A stretch of DNA of 64,000 nt from Clostridiaceae bacterium (GTDB lineage: Bacteria; Bacillota; Clostridia; Peptostreptococcales; Tindalliaceae), in assembly GCA_024635995.1 (NCBI GenBank), contig JAGXHW010000036.1, positions 1 through 64,000 of the forward strand, read 5' to 3'. Shown piece after piece: positions 35,807-43,273 of the stretch (the stretch's first letter is position 1; the number at the start of each line of letters is the position of its first letter). The translations under genes and the position numbers were made by a program. Below the pieces are notes generated by a model, which had not been told where the DNA came from, did no database searches, and saw only the letters and a list, made by a program, of their open reading frames with translations.

Positions 35807-35908
35807 ATGATGAACTATTATGAACTCCGTGTGGCAGGGCTAAGCCGCAATCTGCCAATCATACAGGTGGCAGACAATCTTGAAATTGCCACTTTTTCCA
35901 TTAAATGA
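35807..35908 (+). pseudogene. Truncated phosphoribosyltransferase-like N-terminal fragment
   Basis: A 33-codon frame with an excellent GGAGGTAAA ribosome binding site encodes MMNYYELRVAGLSRNLPIIQ and ends shortly after IATF. The beginning resembles, from memory, the N-terminus of a clostridial phosphoribosyltransferase family whose members continue for ~180 residues, so this looks like a truncated gene. The assignment is tentative. It may still be translated as a short peptide. Confidence 0.45.
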
Positions 35909-35987
35909 TTAAAGAATTCTGAAAGCATAATTTTTAGATTGTCCTGCCAGACCCTGTTGTAATCCAGTTATTATGGAGGTTTAAACT

Positions 35988-36461
35988 GTGCTAATCCGAT
36001 CATTCAAGCCCAATGAAATTGATTATGTTATCAACGTACATATGGATTTTTATAGAAAAAATTATGGTTTTGATGAAACATTTAGAAGCTATGTTGGGGA
36101 TGCCATTCATGAATTTTTGAAGACTTTTGATGAGAAAAAAGAAAACATATGGATTTTGGAAGAAGGTGGGAAACCTGCTGGATCCATCGCCATTGTTAAG
36201 GTTAATGATACAACAGCTCAATTGCGATGGTTTATCCTGGAGGAACATGTAAGAGGGATTGGACAGGGAAGAGCATTGATGGCTAAGGCAGTAGATTTCT
36301 GTAAAAACAATGGATATCAACAAATATATCTCTGGACTGTGAATCAATTGGATGCAGCGAGGTATTTATATAGTAATTTTGGTTTTAGAGTGACTGAAAA
36401 AGCTGATCATAAGATTTGGGGACAGTCACTGGTCGAGGAGCGATGGGATCTTATATTGTAG
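35988..36461 (+). CDS. GNAT family N-acetyltransferase
   Basis: A 157-residue GCN5-related acetyltransferase using acetyl-CoA; the substrate is unknown. The acetyl-CoA-binding signature is LEEHVRGIGQGRALMAKAVDF, here spanning strand 4 and helix 3 with the R-x-x-G-x-G/A pattern RGIGQG. Residues near LWTVNQLDAARYLYSNFGF are the usual C-terminal GNAT block. It often sits beside or fused to MarR regulators in relatives, but none is adjacent. The GTG start has GGAGG at good spacing. A terminator follows at 36502. Confidence 0.88.
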   Translation: MLIRSFKPNEIDYVINVHMDFYRKNYGFDETFRSYVGDAIHEFLKTFDEKKENIWILEEGGKPAGSIAIVKVNDTTAQLRWFILEEHVRGIGQGRALMAKAVDFCKNNGYQQIYLWTVNQLDAARYLYSNFGFRVTEKADHKIWGQSLVEERWDLIL

Positions 36462-36501
36462 CTAAAAAAGCTTTATTACAGGCAATTTATTTTGAAATAT
36501 G

Positions 36502-36533
36502 AGACCTTCCTGAATAATACAGAAGGTCTTTTT
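36502..36533 (+). terminator. Intrinsic terminator after the GNAT gene
   Basis: AGACCTTC and GAAGGTCT flank an 11-nt loop and are followed by TTTTT, immediately upstream of the next gene's ribosome binding site. Confidence 0.8.
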
Positions 36534-36550
36534 GAAAGGAGGAATCCTTC

Positions 36551-36922
36551 ATGGGAGTGACATTACTGATATCCGTGCCCAATGAAATTGAGGCAGGGAT
36601 GATTGAAACCTTGCTGGCTGAAGAAAATATTCCTGTGATCCGGAAGCAACGGGGCGCAGGACAATACCTGGAAATATACATGGGAATGTCAACCTATGGG
36701 ATTGATCTTTATGTGGCAGAAGAACATTTAGAGTTGGCGAAGGCTTTAGCTGGTCAAACCCAGGAACAAAGCGGTGAACTGGATGAAGAAATGGAACAGG
36801 CCAATCAACAACGCCAGAAAATGCGAAGAATTAGAAGCTGGTTGATTTTGCTGATGGTGGTACCAGGTTTGTTGTGGCTTGTTATTTTTAACCTTAAAAA
36901 CCTGATTAGTATTCTTAGATAG
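36551..36922 (+). CDS. DUF2007-like protein with C-terminal membrane helix
   Basis: A 123-residue protein. The N-terminal ~70 residues (LLISVPNEIEAGMIETLLAEENIPVI then GIDLYVAEEHLELAKALAG, two blocks) match the DUF2007 / putative signal-transducing fold. A short charged Gln/Glu linker (~75-98) and a single C-terminal hydrophobic helix (WLILLMVVPGLLWLVIF) follow. It is probably anchored in the membrane with the domain in the cytoplasm. Function is unknown. A GAAAGGAGG site precedes the ATG. Confidence 0.78.
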   Translation: MGVTLLISVPNEIEAGMIETLLAEENIPVIRKQRGAGQYLEIYMGMSTYGIDLYVAEEHLELAKALAGQTQEQSGELDEEMEQANQQRQKMRRIRSWLILLMVVPGLLWLVIFNLKNLISILR

Positions 36923-36937
36923 AAAGGAGCACATGGC

Positions 36938-37033
36938 ATGAAATACGAATGGATGGATCAATTTTGCTGCCAGCTGATTTTACATCCCTGCAAAAAAAGT
37001 GCAGAAGGAAATGTTGGAAGGCTGATAATTTGA
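36938..37033 (+). pseudogene. Possible MmcQ/YjbR-like N-terminal remnant
   Basis: A 31-codon frame after an AAAGGAG site begins MKYEWMDQFC, like the start of MmcQ/YjbR family proteins (about 115 residues). It then diverges and stops. It is either a fossil or a short peptide gene. Recognition rests on ten residues, so confidence is low. Confidence 0.3.
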
Positions 37034-37066
37034 TTAAATTCTAATTACAGCGAAGGAGGAAAAACA

Positions 37067-37618
37067 ATGATTTATGTGGCGCTACTTAGAGGGATTAATG
37101 TAGGAGGCAACAACAAAATTCCTATGAAAGAGTTGAAGAAAACCTTCGAAAAGAGGGAGCTGAAATCTGTCACCACGTATATCAATTCCGGCAATGTGGC
37201 GTTCGAATTTGAAGCCCGTGAGAATGAAGACCTGGAGCTTTTATTAAACCAGGCAATTCTTGAAGACTTTCAGTTAGATATATCCGTTATGATTCGAAGT
37301 ATGAATGAGTACGAAAAATTAATGGAAAGACTGCCAGAACACTGGAAAAACGATAGTGATATGAAGAGTGAGGTGCTTTTCTTGTCAGAACCATTTGATG
37401 GTGAAGAAACCCTGGAAGAATTGACCATCAAACCCGGCATTGACACGGTTTTGTATGTGCCGGGAGCGATTCTTTGGTCAGTCGATAGAAAAAACGTCAC
37501 CAAAAGTGGGTTGATGAAAATAGTTGGCACTAAGCTATACAAACAAATGACGATTCGGAATGTGAACACTACGCGCAAGATTTATGAGATTATGAAAAGT
37601 ATACAAACGAATACGTAA
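37067..37618 (+). CDS. DUF1697 domain-containing protein
   Basis: A 183-residue protein of the DUF1697 family, recognised by the N-terminal YVALLRGINVGGNNKIPMKEL, then YINSGNVAF, and the C-terminal MTIRNVNTTRKIYEIM. Length is typical. No biochemical function is established. An AAGGAGG site precedes the ATG by a normal distance. The gene seems to stand alone in an area of small accessory genes and fossils. Confidence 0.9.
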   Translation: MIYVALLRGINVGGNNKIPMKELKKTFEKRELKSVTTYINSGNVAFEFEARENEDLELLLNQAILEDFQLDISVMIRSMNEYEKLMERLPEHWKNDSDMKSEVLFLSEPFDGEETLEELTIKPGIDTVLYVPGAILWSVDRKNVTKSGLMKIVGTKLYKQMTIRNVNTTRKIYEIMKSIQTNT

Positions 37619-37657
37619 AACGAGATTTATAATCTACTGACGGGGAGAAACGATACT

Positions 37658-38842
37658 ATGGAGCTAAAGGATCAGGTAATGGCATATGAACAACAAATCA
37701 TTCAGTGGCGCAGGGACTTACACCAGATACCTGAAGTGGGATTGCACCTGCCCAAAACCGCGGCTTATGTAGCAGAAGAGCTGAAAAAGTTGGGGATTAC
37801 CTGCAAAAATAATGTGGGAGGCAGCGGCATCGTTGCCCTCATTGAAGGGGAAGCAAAAGGTAAAACCATTGCTCTCAGGGCAGACATGGATGCCCTGGCC
37901 ATTAGGGAAGAGACTGATCTGGAGTACGTTTCCACCAACGACAACATGCACGCATGCGGACATGATGCCCATACGGCCATGTTGCTGGGAGCGGCCAAAG
38001 TCTTGAAGGACAACCGGCATCTCCTGAAAGGCAATGTAAAACTTTTGTTTCAGGCAGCAGAGGAAGGGCCTGGTGGCGCAAAGCCCATGCTGGAAGAAGG
38101 GGCTTTTGAAAATCCCAAAGTGGATGCAGTATTAGGGTTGCATACTGGTGCTGTAGGGGGAGATATCAAAAATGGTCAGGTGGGCGTCTGTTTTGGTAAA
38201 ATGATGGCATCCATGGACCGTTTTGTGGTAAAAGTGAAGGGCAAAGGTTGCCATGGGGCATATCCTGAAAAAGGGGTGGACCCAATCGTAATAGCAGCAC
38301 AGATCATTGTTTCCTTGCAAAGCCTGGTGAGTCGTGAGGTCCAGGCAACAGAGCCGGCAGTTGTGACGGTTGGCAAAATTCATGGCGGCACCGCCTTTAA
38401 TATCATCCCTGATGAGGTGGAATTTGAGGGTACTGTGAGGTCCACTGATCACCATGTGCGTGAGTGGCTGGCCAAACGCATTGGCGAACTGACCCAAAGT
38501 ATCGCCCAGGGTATGCGGGGGCAAGTGGAATACGATTTTTATTATGGATACCCGCCTCTTGTGAATGACCCGGATTTTACCAGGGAATTCATTCTGTCTG
38601 TCAAAAAAGTGGTGGAAGAAGAGAACATTATGGAAGTGAAAATACCCGTCATGGGCGGGGAAGATATGGCCTATTTCCTGGAACAGGTGCCCGGCACCTA
38701 TTTCTTCCTGGGGTCTATTATGAAGTTGGATGGGGTGCAACACCCCCATCACAACAGCCGTTTTATGTTGGATGAAAGTGTTTTTGCCACGGGAACTGCT
38801 CTGTTAGCCCAGGGTGCAATTGACTGGCTGGACAACAATTGA
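37658..38842 (+). CDS. M20 family metallopeptidase / amidohydrolase
   Basis: A 394-residue cytosolic enzyme of the M20D subfamily (IAA-amino acid hydrolase, hippurate hydrolase, N-acyl amino acid amidohydrolase type). Metal ligands lie in RADMDAL, MHACGHDAHTAMLLGAA, and FQAAEEGPGGA, with later HTGAVGGD, TGTVRSTDHHVRE-like and GGEDMAYFLEQVPGTYFFLG blocks and the C-terminal HHNSRF. It removes acyl groups from amino acids or cleaves small peptides; the exact substrate cannot be read. It lies 39 bp after DUF1697 and 42 bp before the ADP-ribosylglycohydrolase. Confidence 0.93.
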   Translation: MELKDQVMAYEQQIIQWRRDLHQIPEVGLHLPKTAAYVAEELKKLGITCKNNVGGSGIVALIEGEAKGKTIALRADMDALAIREETDLEYVSTNDNMHACGHDAHTAMLLGAAKVLKDNRHLLKGNVKLLFQAAEEGPGGAKPMLEEGAFENPKVDAVLGLHTGAVGGDIKNGQVGVCFGKMMASMDRFVVKVKGKGCHGAYPEKGVDPIVIAAQIIVSLQSLVSREVQATEPAVVTVGKIHGGTAFNIIPDEVEFEGTVRSTDHHVREWLAKRIGELTQSIAQGMRGQVEYDFYYGYPPLVNDPDFTREFILSVKKVVEEENIMEVKIPVMGGEDMAYFLEQVPGTYFFLGSIMKLDGVQHPHHNSRFMLDESVFATGTALLAQGAIDWLDNN

Positions 38843-38884
38843 AACAGGTTCGCTGATTGAATTAGTGGAGATAGGAGGTTTGCT

Positions 38885-39670
38885 ATGTGGGGTGCAATCG
38901 CAGGTGATATCATAGGGTCAGTATATGAAAGACGACCTATAAAAACAACCAATTTCCCTCTTTTTACACAGGGAAATTGTTTCACCGATGATACTGTGAT
39001 GACAGTGGCTGTGGCGGATGCCTTGATGAGTGCGAATGAGAAGGGTGAAAGTTCCTATACTGAAAAGTTGCAGGCTTATGGGAGGAAATATCCCAATGCA
39101 GGTTACGGTGGCATGTTTTTCAGGTGGATTTTCAATCAACGGCCTGAACCCTATAACAGCTTTGGCAACGGTGCGGCCATGAGAGTTTCACCGGTAGGTT
39201 TTTATTTCAATGACCTGACAGCGGTGCTGAAAGAAGCTGAAAGGAGTGCAGCCATTACCCATAGCCATCCTGAAGGCATCAAAGGGGCACAGGCCACAGC
39301 AGCAGCTGTTTTTCTGGCGAGAACTGGTCACAGCAAGGAACAAATCAGGGAATACGTGGCAGACACCTTCGGCTATCAGTTAAACCGATCCCTCAATGAC
39401 ATACGACCCCATTATGGGTTTGATGTCACCTGTCAGGGATCTGTACCGGAATCCATTATTGCCTTTCTTGAGGCGGATGATGTGGAAACAGCCATCAGAA
39501 ATGCCATCTCCCTGGGTGGCGATGCGGATACCATGGCCTGCATAGCGGGGGGCGTAGCGGAAGCCTTTTATGGAGGCGTGCCAGAGTACATTTTGAAAAG
39601 AGTCAGGGAGTATCTGGACGCTGATTTACTGGAGCAGGTGGAAATGTTTTCGAGAGTGAAAATCAAATGA
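38885..39670 (+). CDS. ADP-ribosylglycohydrolase family protein
   Basis: A 261-residue all-helical enzyme of the DraG/ARH family, which hydrolyses ADP-ribose from proteins or small molecules using two Mg2+ ions. The N-terminal GAIAGDIIGSVYE, FTDDTVMTVA and the C-terminal GGDADTMACIAGGVAEAF supply the Asp/Asp/Thr metal ligands. The site seems complete, so it is probably active. No ADP-ribosyltransferase is adjacent. A diverged partial copy of its middle part is found at 35629-35688. Confidence 0.92.
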   Translation: MWGAIAGDIIGSVYERRPIKTTNFPLFTQGNCFTDDTVMTVAVADALMSANEKGESSYTEKLQAYGRKYPNAGYGGMFFRWIFNQRPEPYNSFGNGAAMRVSPVGFYFNDLTAVLKEAERSAAITHSHPEGIKGAQATAAAVFLARTGHSKEQIREYVADTFGYQLNRSLNDIRPHYGFDVTCQGSVPESIIAFLEADDVETAIRNAISLGGDADTMACIAGGVAEAFYGGVPEYILKRVREYLDADLLEQVEMFSRVKIK

Positions 39671-39732
39671 TAGCATCTTTTCATCATGGGTAATAATACT
39701 ATATAGTCAGGAAAAGTTGAGAGGGTGGTAAT

Positions 39733-40134
39733 ATGAAGCGAAAAGGATGGATATTCATGGTCATGAGTACCATTGTCATTATGCTGGCAGGCTGCGGTAA
39801 TGAAGTTGAAGCACCGGAGGCCATCAGCTTTCAAAGCATAACACCGGAAGAAGCAATGCAGCGGCTGGATAGTGATGAGGAGATCGTTCTACTGGATGTG
39901 CGAACCCCTGAAGAATATGCAGAGGGGCACATTCCTGAAAGTCATTTAATCCCTTTGCAGACATTGGAGAAAGAAGCGCCCCTTCAATTAGCTGACAAGG
40001 ATGTTCCCATCTTTGTTTATTGCCGGAGTGGAAATCGAAGCCTTGAAGCTGCAAAGATACTGGTGGAACTGGGCTACACACAGGTATATGACCTGGGGGG
40101 AATCATTGACTGGCCGTATGATGTTGTGAAATAA
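39733..40134 (+). CDS. Rhodanese-like lipoprotein
   Basis: A 133-residue exported protein. Residues 1-21 form a lipoprotein signal with lipobox LAGC (Cys21). The rest is a single rhodanese domain with VLLDVRTPEEYAEGHIPESHL and the catalytic loop CRSGNRS (Cys97). It probably handles sulfane sulfur on the outer face of the membrane. The start has a GAGGGTGG site. A terminator at 40163 ends the unit. Confidence 0.92.
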   Translation: MKRKGWIFMVMSTIVIMLAGCGNEVEAPEAISFQSITPEEAMQRLDSDEEIVLLDVRTPEEYAEGHIPESHLIPLQTLEKEAPLQLADKDVPIFVYCRSGNRSLEAAKILVELGYTQVYDLGGIIDWPYDVVK

Positions 40135-40162
40135 TCAACCAATATGTCTTAAGCGACATGAT

Positions 40163-40196
40163 AAAAGCAAGGGTGATGAGACTCTTGCTTTTTTTG
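40163..40196. terminator. Bidirectional terminator between the rhodanese and DUF1801 genes
   Basis: AAAAGCAAG and CTTGCTTTT flank GGTGATGAGACT, with A and T runs on the two sides. The genes converge here. Confidence 0.8.
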
Positions 40197-40205
40197 ATAT
40201 AATGG

Positions 40206-40628
40206 TTATTCTTCTGGGTAAAGGGCTTGAAGAAACTCGATGGACTGGGTGATCAACTGTTTTAATACATCAACATCGATGTCTGCCAACTTATTAATGT
40301 AGACACAGGCTTTTCCAGAGGTGTGCTTGCCCAGTTTTTTCAACAGTTTTTCCCGTTCAGAGTCGCCGGTGGCAAAGTAAAGGCTGATTTTAGATTTGCG
40401 TGGAGAAAACCCTACCAATGGCGCATCGCCTTCATGACCTGAAGCATATTTATAATGATAACGTCCAAACCCAATAATGCTGTCACCCCACATTTTGGGC
40501 GGGTGTCCTGAGCTTTCTGTGAAAATGTCCAGCAGCGCCAGAGCATCTTCTCTTTTTTTGTCTGACTCCACTTGTTGGATAAATGCCAAAACGTCCTGTT
40601 CATTTTCCTTTGTTTTCGCCTGGTACAC
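40206..40628 (-). CDS. DUF1801 domain-containing protein
   Basis: A 140-residue protein of the DUF1801 (YdhG-like) family, with the signature PPKMWGDSIIGFGRYHYKYASG and FSPRKSKISLYF. Members adopt a small alpha/beta fold of unknown function. The ATG has GGAGA upstream. It is next to a DUF1905/YdeI protein on the same strand, 37 bp away, and the two families often occur together. Confidence 0.9.
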   Translation of the reverse strand: MYQAKTKENEQDVLAFIQQVESDKKREDALALLDIFTESSGHPPKMWGDSIIGFGRYHYKYASGHEGDAPLVGFSPRKSKISLYFATGDSEREKLLKKLGKHTSGKACVYINKLADIDVDVLKQLITQSIEFLQALYPEE

Positions 40629-40664
40629 AGCTATTCTCCTTTCTAATACATATAAAACAATTAT

Positions 40665-41186
40665 TTATCCCAGCAGTACACCACTTTTTGACACGGCTGT
40701 TTCGGTGCATCGACTATAATCAAAGCAGCAGGGCCTTCTTTTTCCCGAATTTAACATGGAACACAATGTTTCAATTCTCCTTTGGCGTGTTGACGGATTT
40801 CTGGTGAAACGAATCCATCGAATCCACTCCCAACGGGCTTTGGTTGTCAGTTGATCCCATTGAGTTTGCAGCTCAGTGGATTCAAGAGAGCTTGATAAAT
40901 CCGGAGGGACAACGGGTTCGATCCAATCATCTGATTGTTCAACTGCCAAAGACACCGTTTCACCAACGTCAGCATGAACTGCTTCAAACAAAGTGTCACT
41001 CAATCGAAACCAATGGCTTCCGGTACCATCCGGTTCTAAGGTTGTTTCGAAATCAATATCATTCAAAATACCTTTAACCATGACCATACCCCTGGAAGAA
41101 AGGGCTTCGGTGGCATTTGGGGGGAATCGGATGATTTTCCATCCCTTTATGTCAAGAATTTTAGTTTCAAAGTGTATTGTTGACAT
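40665..41186 (-). CDS. DUF1905 / YdeI-type domain protein
   Basis: A 173-residue two-domain protein. The first ~95 residues are a DUF1905 beta-barrel (GWKIIRFPPNATEAL, MVMVKGILN, HWFRLSD). The C-terminal ~60 residues match the YdeI/OmpD-associated helical domain (ARWEWIRWIRFTRNPSTRQRRIE, then SGKRRPCCFDYSRC; two blocks). YdeI-type proteins have been tied to peptide or bacteriocin resistance, but function is not established. The ATG at 41186 is favoured over 41192 because AGGAG then lies 8-9 nt upstream. Confidence 0.88.
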   Translation of the reverse strand: MSTIHFETKILDIKGWKIIRFPPNATEALSSRGMVMVKGILNDIDFETTLEPDGTGSHWFRLSDTLFEAVHADVGETVSLAVEQSDDWIEPVVPPDLSSSLESTELQTQWDQLTTKARWEWIRWIRFTRNPSTRQRRIETLCSMLNSGKRRPCCFDYSRCTETAVSKSGVLLG

Positions 41187-41322
41187 GATCATTGCTCCTG
41201 TTCCATGTATAATATGATTAAATCATACCCGAAACATATCTTATTATTCCATGGAAAAGGCAATAAGGGGAGCCTGTTTATCCATTGATTTTGGTTCGAC
41301 GTCAGGCTACTAAATATAAACA

Positions 41323-41351
41323 GGCCCTATGCAGAAGTTCTGCATAGGGCC
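41323..41351 (-). terminator. Intrinsic terminator after megL
   Basis: A perfect 13-bp stem GGCCCTATGCAGA/TCTGCATAGGGCC with a 3-nt loop lies just beyond the megL stop and is followed on the minus strand by TGTTTATATTT. Confidence 0.88.
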
Positions 41352-41357
41352 ATAGTT

Positions 41358-42557
41358 TTACACCAAGGTACCCAGCACTTGCTCTAAATCTGCGATGATG
41401 TCTTCCGGGTCTTCCAATCCCACTGATAAGCGCACCAGGCCTTCGCTGATGCCGGCGTCAGCCAGTTCTTCAGGTGTATAGGTTGAATGAGTCATAGATG
41501 CTGGGTGTTGTATCAGTGTTTCGGCGTCGCCTAAACTGACGGCCAGACTGCACAGATGTACGTTATCCATCACTTTCTTACCACCTTCAAGACCACCGGT
41601 TACCTCAAAAGCAATCATGGCACCTGGTAATTTCATCTGACGCTTTGCAAGCTCATATTGAGGGAAATCTTCAAAACCGGGGTAGTAAATTTTTTCCACA
41701 GCAGGATGATCCTTTAAAAATGTAGCTACCACTTTGGCATTGGCACAGTGTCGTTCCATACGGATATCAAGGGTCTTCATACCCCGGGTGATGAGGAATG
41801 CGTTGAAAGGGCTAAGTGCTGCGCCTGTCATGTCTTTAAGTCCGAAGAAACGAACCTCATTCATCAGTTCCTGGGTTCCCACAACAAAGCCTGCAATCAC
41901 GTCGCCGTGACCATTCAGGTATTTGGTGGCGGAGTGAACCACTACGTCGGCCCCCATTGTCAGTGGTTTTTGCAGATATGGAGTGCAGAAAGTGTTGTCC
42001 ACCATCACCAGACAGCCTTCCTGTTCATGAGCGATCCTGGAAATAGCTTCCAGGTCAGTCAGGTCAAGGGTAGGATTGGCGGGGGTTTCCAAATAGACCA
42101 GTTTGGTGTTGGGCTTCATGGCTTTACGTACATTTTCAGGGTCTTTTGGGTCAACAAAGGTTACTTCCACGCCAAAACGTGTGATGCCGTGGCTTAGAAG
42201 TGCAAAGGTACATCCATAGATGGTTTCCGAAGAGACAATGTGGTCACCTGCTTTCACAATAGACCAGAGGGCAGAAGTGATGGCACCCATGCCAGAGGCT
42301 GTGGCAACCGCCGCTTCTCCTTCTTCAAGTAAGGCCAGCTTTTCTTCCACTTCTGAGCATGATGGGTTACCAATGCGGGAATAAATGTAGCCAGATTCTT
42401 CACCTGCAAAACAAAGACCGCCCTGGTCAGCGTTTTCGAAGGTAAAGGTGGATGTTTGGTAAATAGGTGTAGCCAATGCGCCCATGTCGTTTTTCTTGTG
42501 ACCACCGTGGATGCTTTGTGTGGCAAAACCCATTTTAGATAATGATTCTTTGTTCAT
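41358..42557 (-). CDS. megL: Methionine gamma-lyase
   Basis: A 399-residue PLP enzyme of the gamma-family that splits L-methionine to methanethiol, 2-oxobutyrate and ammonia. The PLP lysine is K212 ([11 protein letters not shown]), matching Lys211 of the P. putida enzyme. The methionine gamma-lyase hallmark Cys lies at C116 in [12 protein letters not shown]; cystathionine lyases usually lack it. N-terminal [11 protein letters not shown] and [13 protein letters not shown] are typical. It stands alone on the minus strand with its own terminator and a GGGAGG site. Cystathionine gamma-lyase is the less likely alternative. Confidence 0.93.
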   Translation of the reverse strand: MNKESLSKMGFATQSIHGGHKKNDMGALATPIYQTSTFTFENADQGGLCFAGEESGYIYSRIGNPSCSEVEEKLALLEEGEAAVATASGMGAITSALWSIVKAGDHIVSSETIYGCTFALLSHGITRFGVEVTFVDPKDPENVRKAMKPNTKLVYLETPANPTLDLTDLEAISRIAHEQEGCLVMVDNTFCTPYLQKPLTMGADVVVHSATKYLNGHGDVIAGFVVGTQELMNEVRFFGLKDMTGAALSPFNAFLITRGMKTLDIRMERHCANAKVVATFLKDHPAVEKIYYPGFEDFPQYELAKRQMKLPGAMIAFEVTGGLEGGKKVMDNVHLCSLAVSLGDAETLIQHPASMTHSTYTPEELADAGISEGLVRLSVGLEDPEDIIADLEQVLGTLV

Positions 42558-42696
42558 GTTATGACCTCCCTAATTTTATGTTGCTGCTTGCGATTTAATT
42601 AACCAACCGCCATTACACTATAACATTAAACGTAAAAGGTTTAAACCAATTGTATAAAGCGGAGCAACTTGAGTTAATTTTTCAAAGAAAAAAATA

Positions 42697-42921
42697 TGAG
42701 TCAATCAAGTGGCACCGGGGCCTGTGTGGACTCCGCTTATACCATCTACATTTAGTGAAGAGCCTGTAGAAGAATGTGGAGCAGATACTCCTTTCGAAAG
42801 GCCGGGGCAGCCGATAGAGCTAGCAAAAGCGTACGTATTTTTAGCCTGGGAAAGAGCATCAAGCTATATTACAGGACAGACAATACACATTAATGGAGGA
42901 AAAATCGTTAATGGGGGATGA
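42697..42921 (+). pseudogene. C-terminal remnant of an SDR dehydrogenase
   Basis: An open stretch with no proper start encodes [15 protein letters not shown], then [19 protein letters not shown], and ends in [15 protein letters not shown]. This is the last ~70 residues of a YghA/YhdF-type short-chain dehydrogenase (normally ~290 residues). The Rossmann fold and catalytic Tyr-Lys are absent, and the frame begins right after a stop codon. It lies in a 716-bp gap between megL and the aconitase gene that holds no intact gene. Confidence 0.85.
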
Positions 42922-42996
42922 GTCCAGACACTGTTAGGGTGCCTGATAGGATACAATAATTAACACATAAAATGAAGAGACGATTAAAGTGCCAAG

Positions 42997-43029
42997 TGCC
43001 CTGTTCACAAGTGGATCGGGGCATTTTTT
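42997..43029 (+). terminator. Terminator-like hairpin, copy 1
   Basis: TGCCCTG pairs with CGGGGCA, then six T. It is almost the same sequence as the terminator at 47680, after the citrate synthase gene. Confidence 0.7.
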
Positions 43030-43151
43030 ATTTACGTGATGGAGAAAAAGAAAAACAATATAAGATAGATAGCAATATGATAAAAATGAATTGCAAAACA
43101 ATAAATATTGCAAAAATATGCATAAAAACGCAAAAAAACACCTTAAAATGC

Positions 43152-43180
43152 TTGACAATTTATTTTGTCTTGCATATAAT
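43152..43180 (+). promoter_or_regulatory. Consensus sigma-A promoter for the aconitase operon
   Basis: TTGACA (43152-43157), exactly 17 bp, and TATAAT (43175-43180), a full-consensus promoter. The flanks are AT-rich with several ATTGCA/ATATGCA motifs that may bind a regulator, since an unregulated consensus promoter would be very strong. Confidence 0.88.
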
Positions 43181-43273
43181 CAGTTTTAACATGAAATATG
43201 CAAGTTTTTAAAATAAAGTTGCAATTATTTCTATTTTGTCCGTTATTTTAAGGTAAAACAATTGGAGGTTGCC

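Noticed and set aside
40910-40925. tRNA T-loop-like GGTTCGATCC
   Set aside because: It lies inside the DUF1905 coding sequence, and no cloverleaf can be drawn. No tRNA was found anywhere in the window.
42558-42700. S-box (SAM) riboswitch before methionine gamma-lyase
   Set aside because: The short leader holds only a GGTTTAAACC palindrome and none of the S-box conserved cores.
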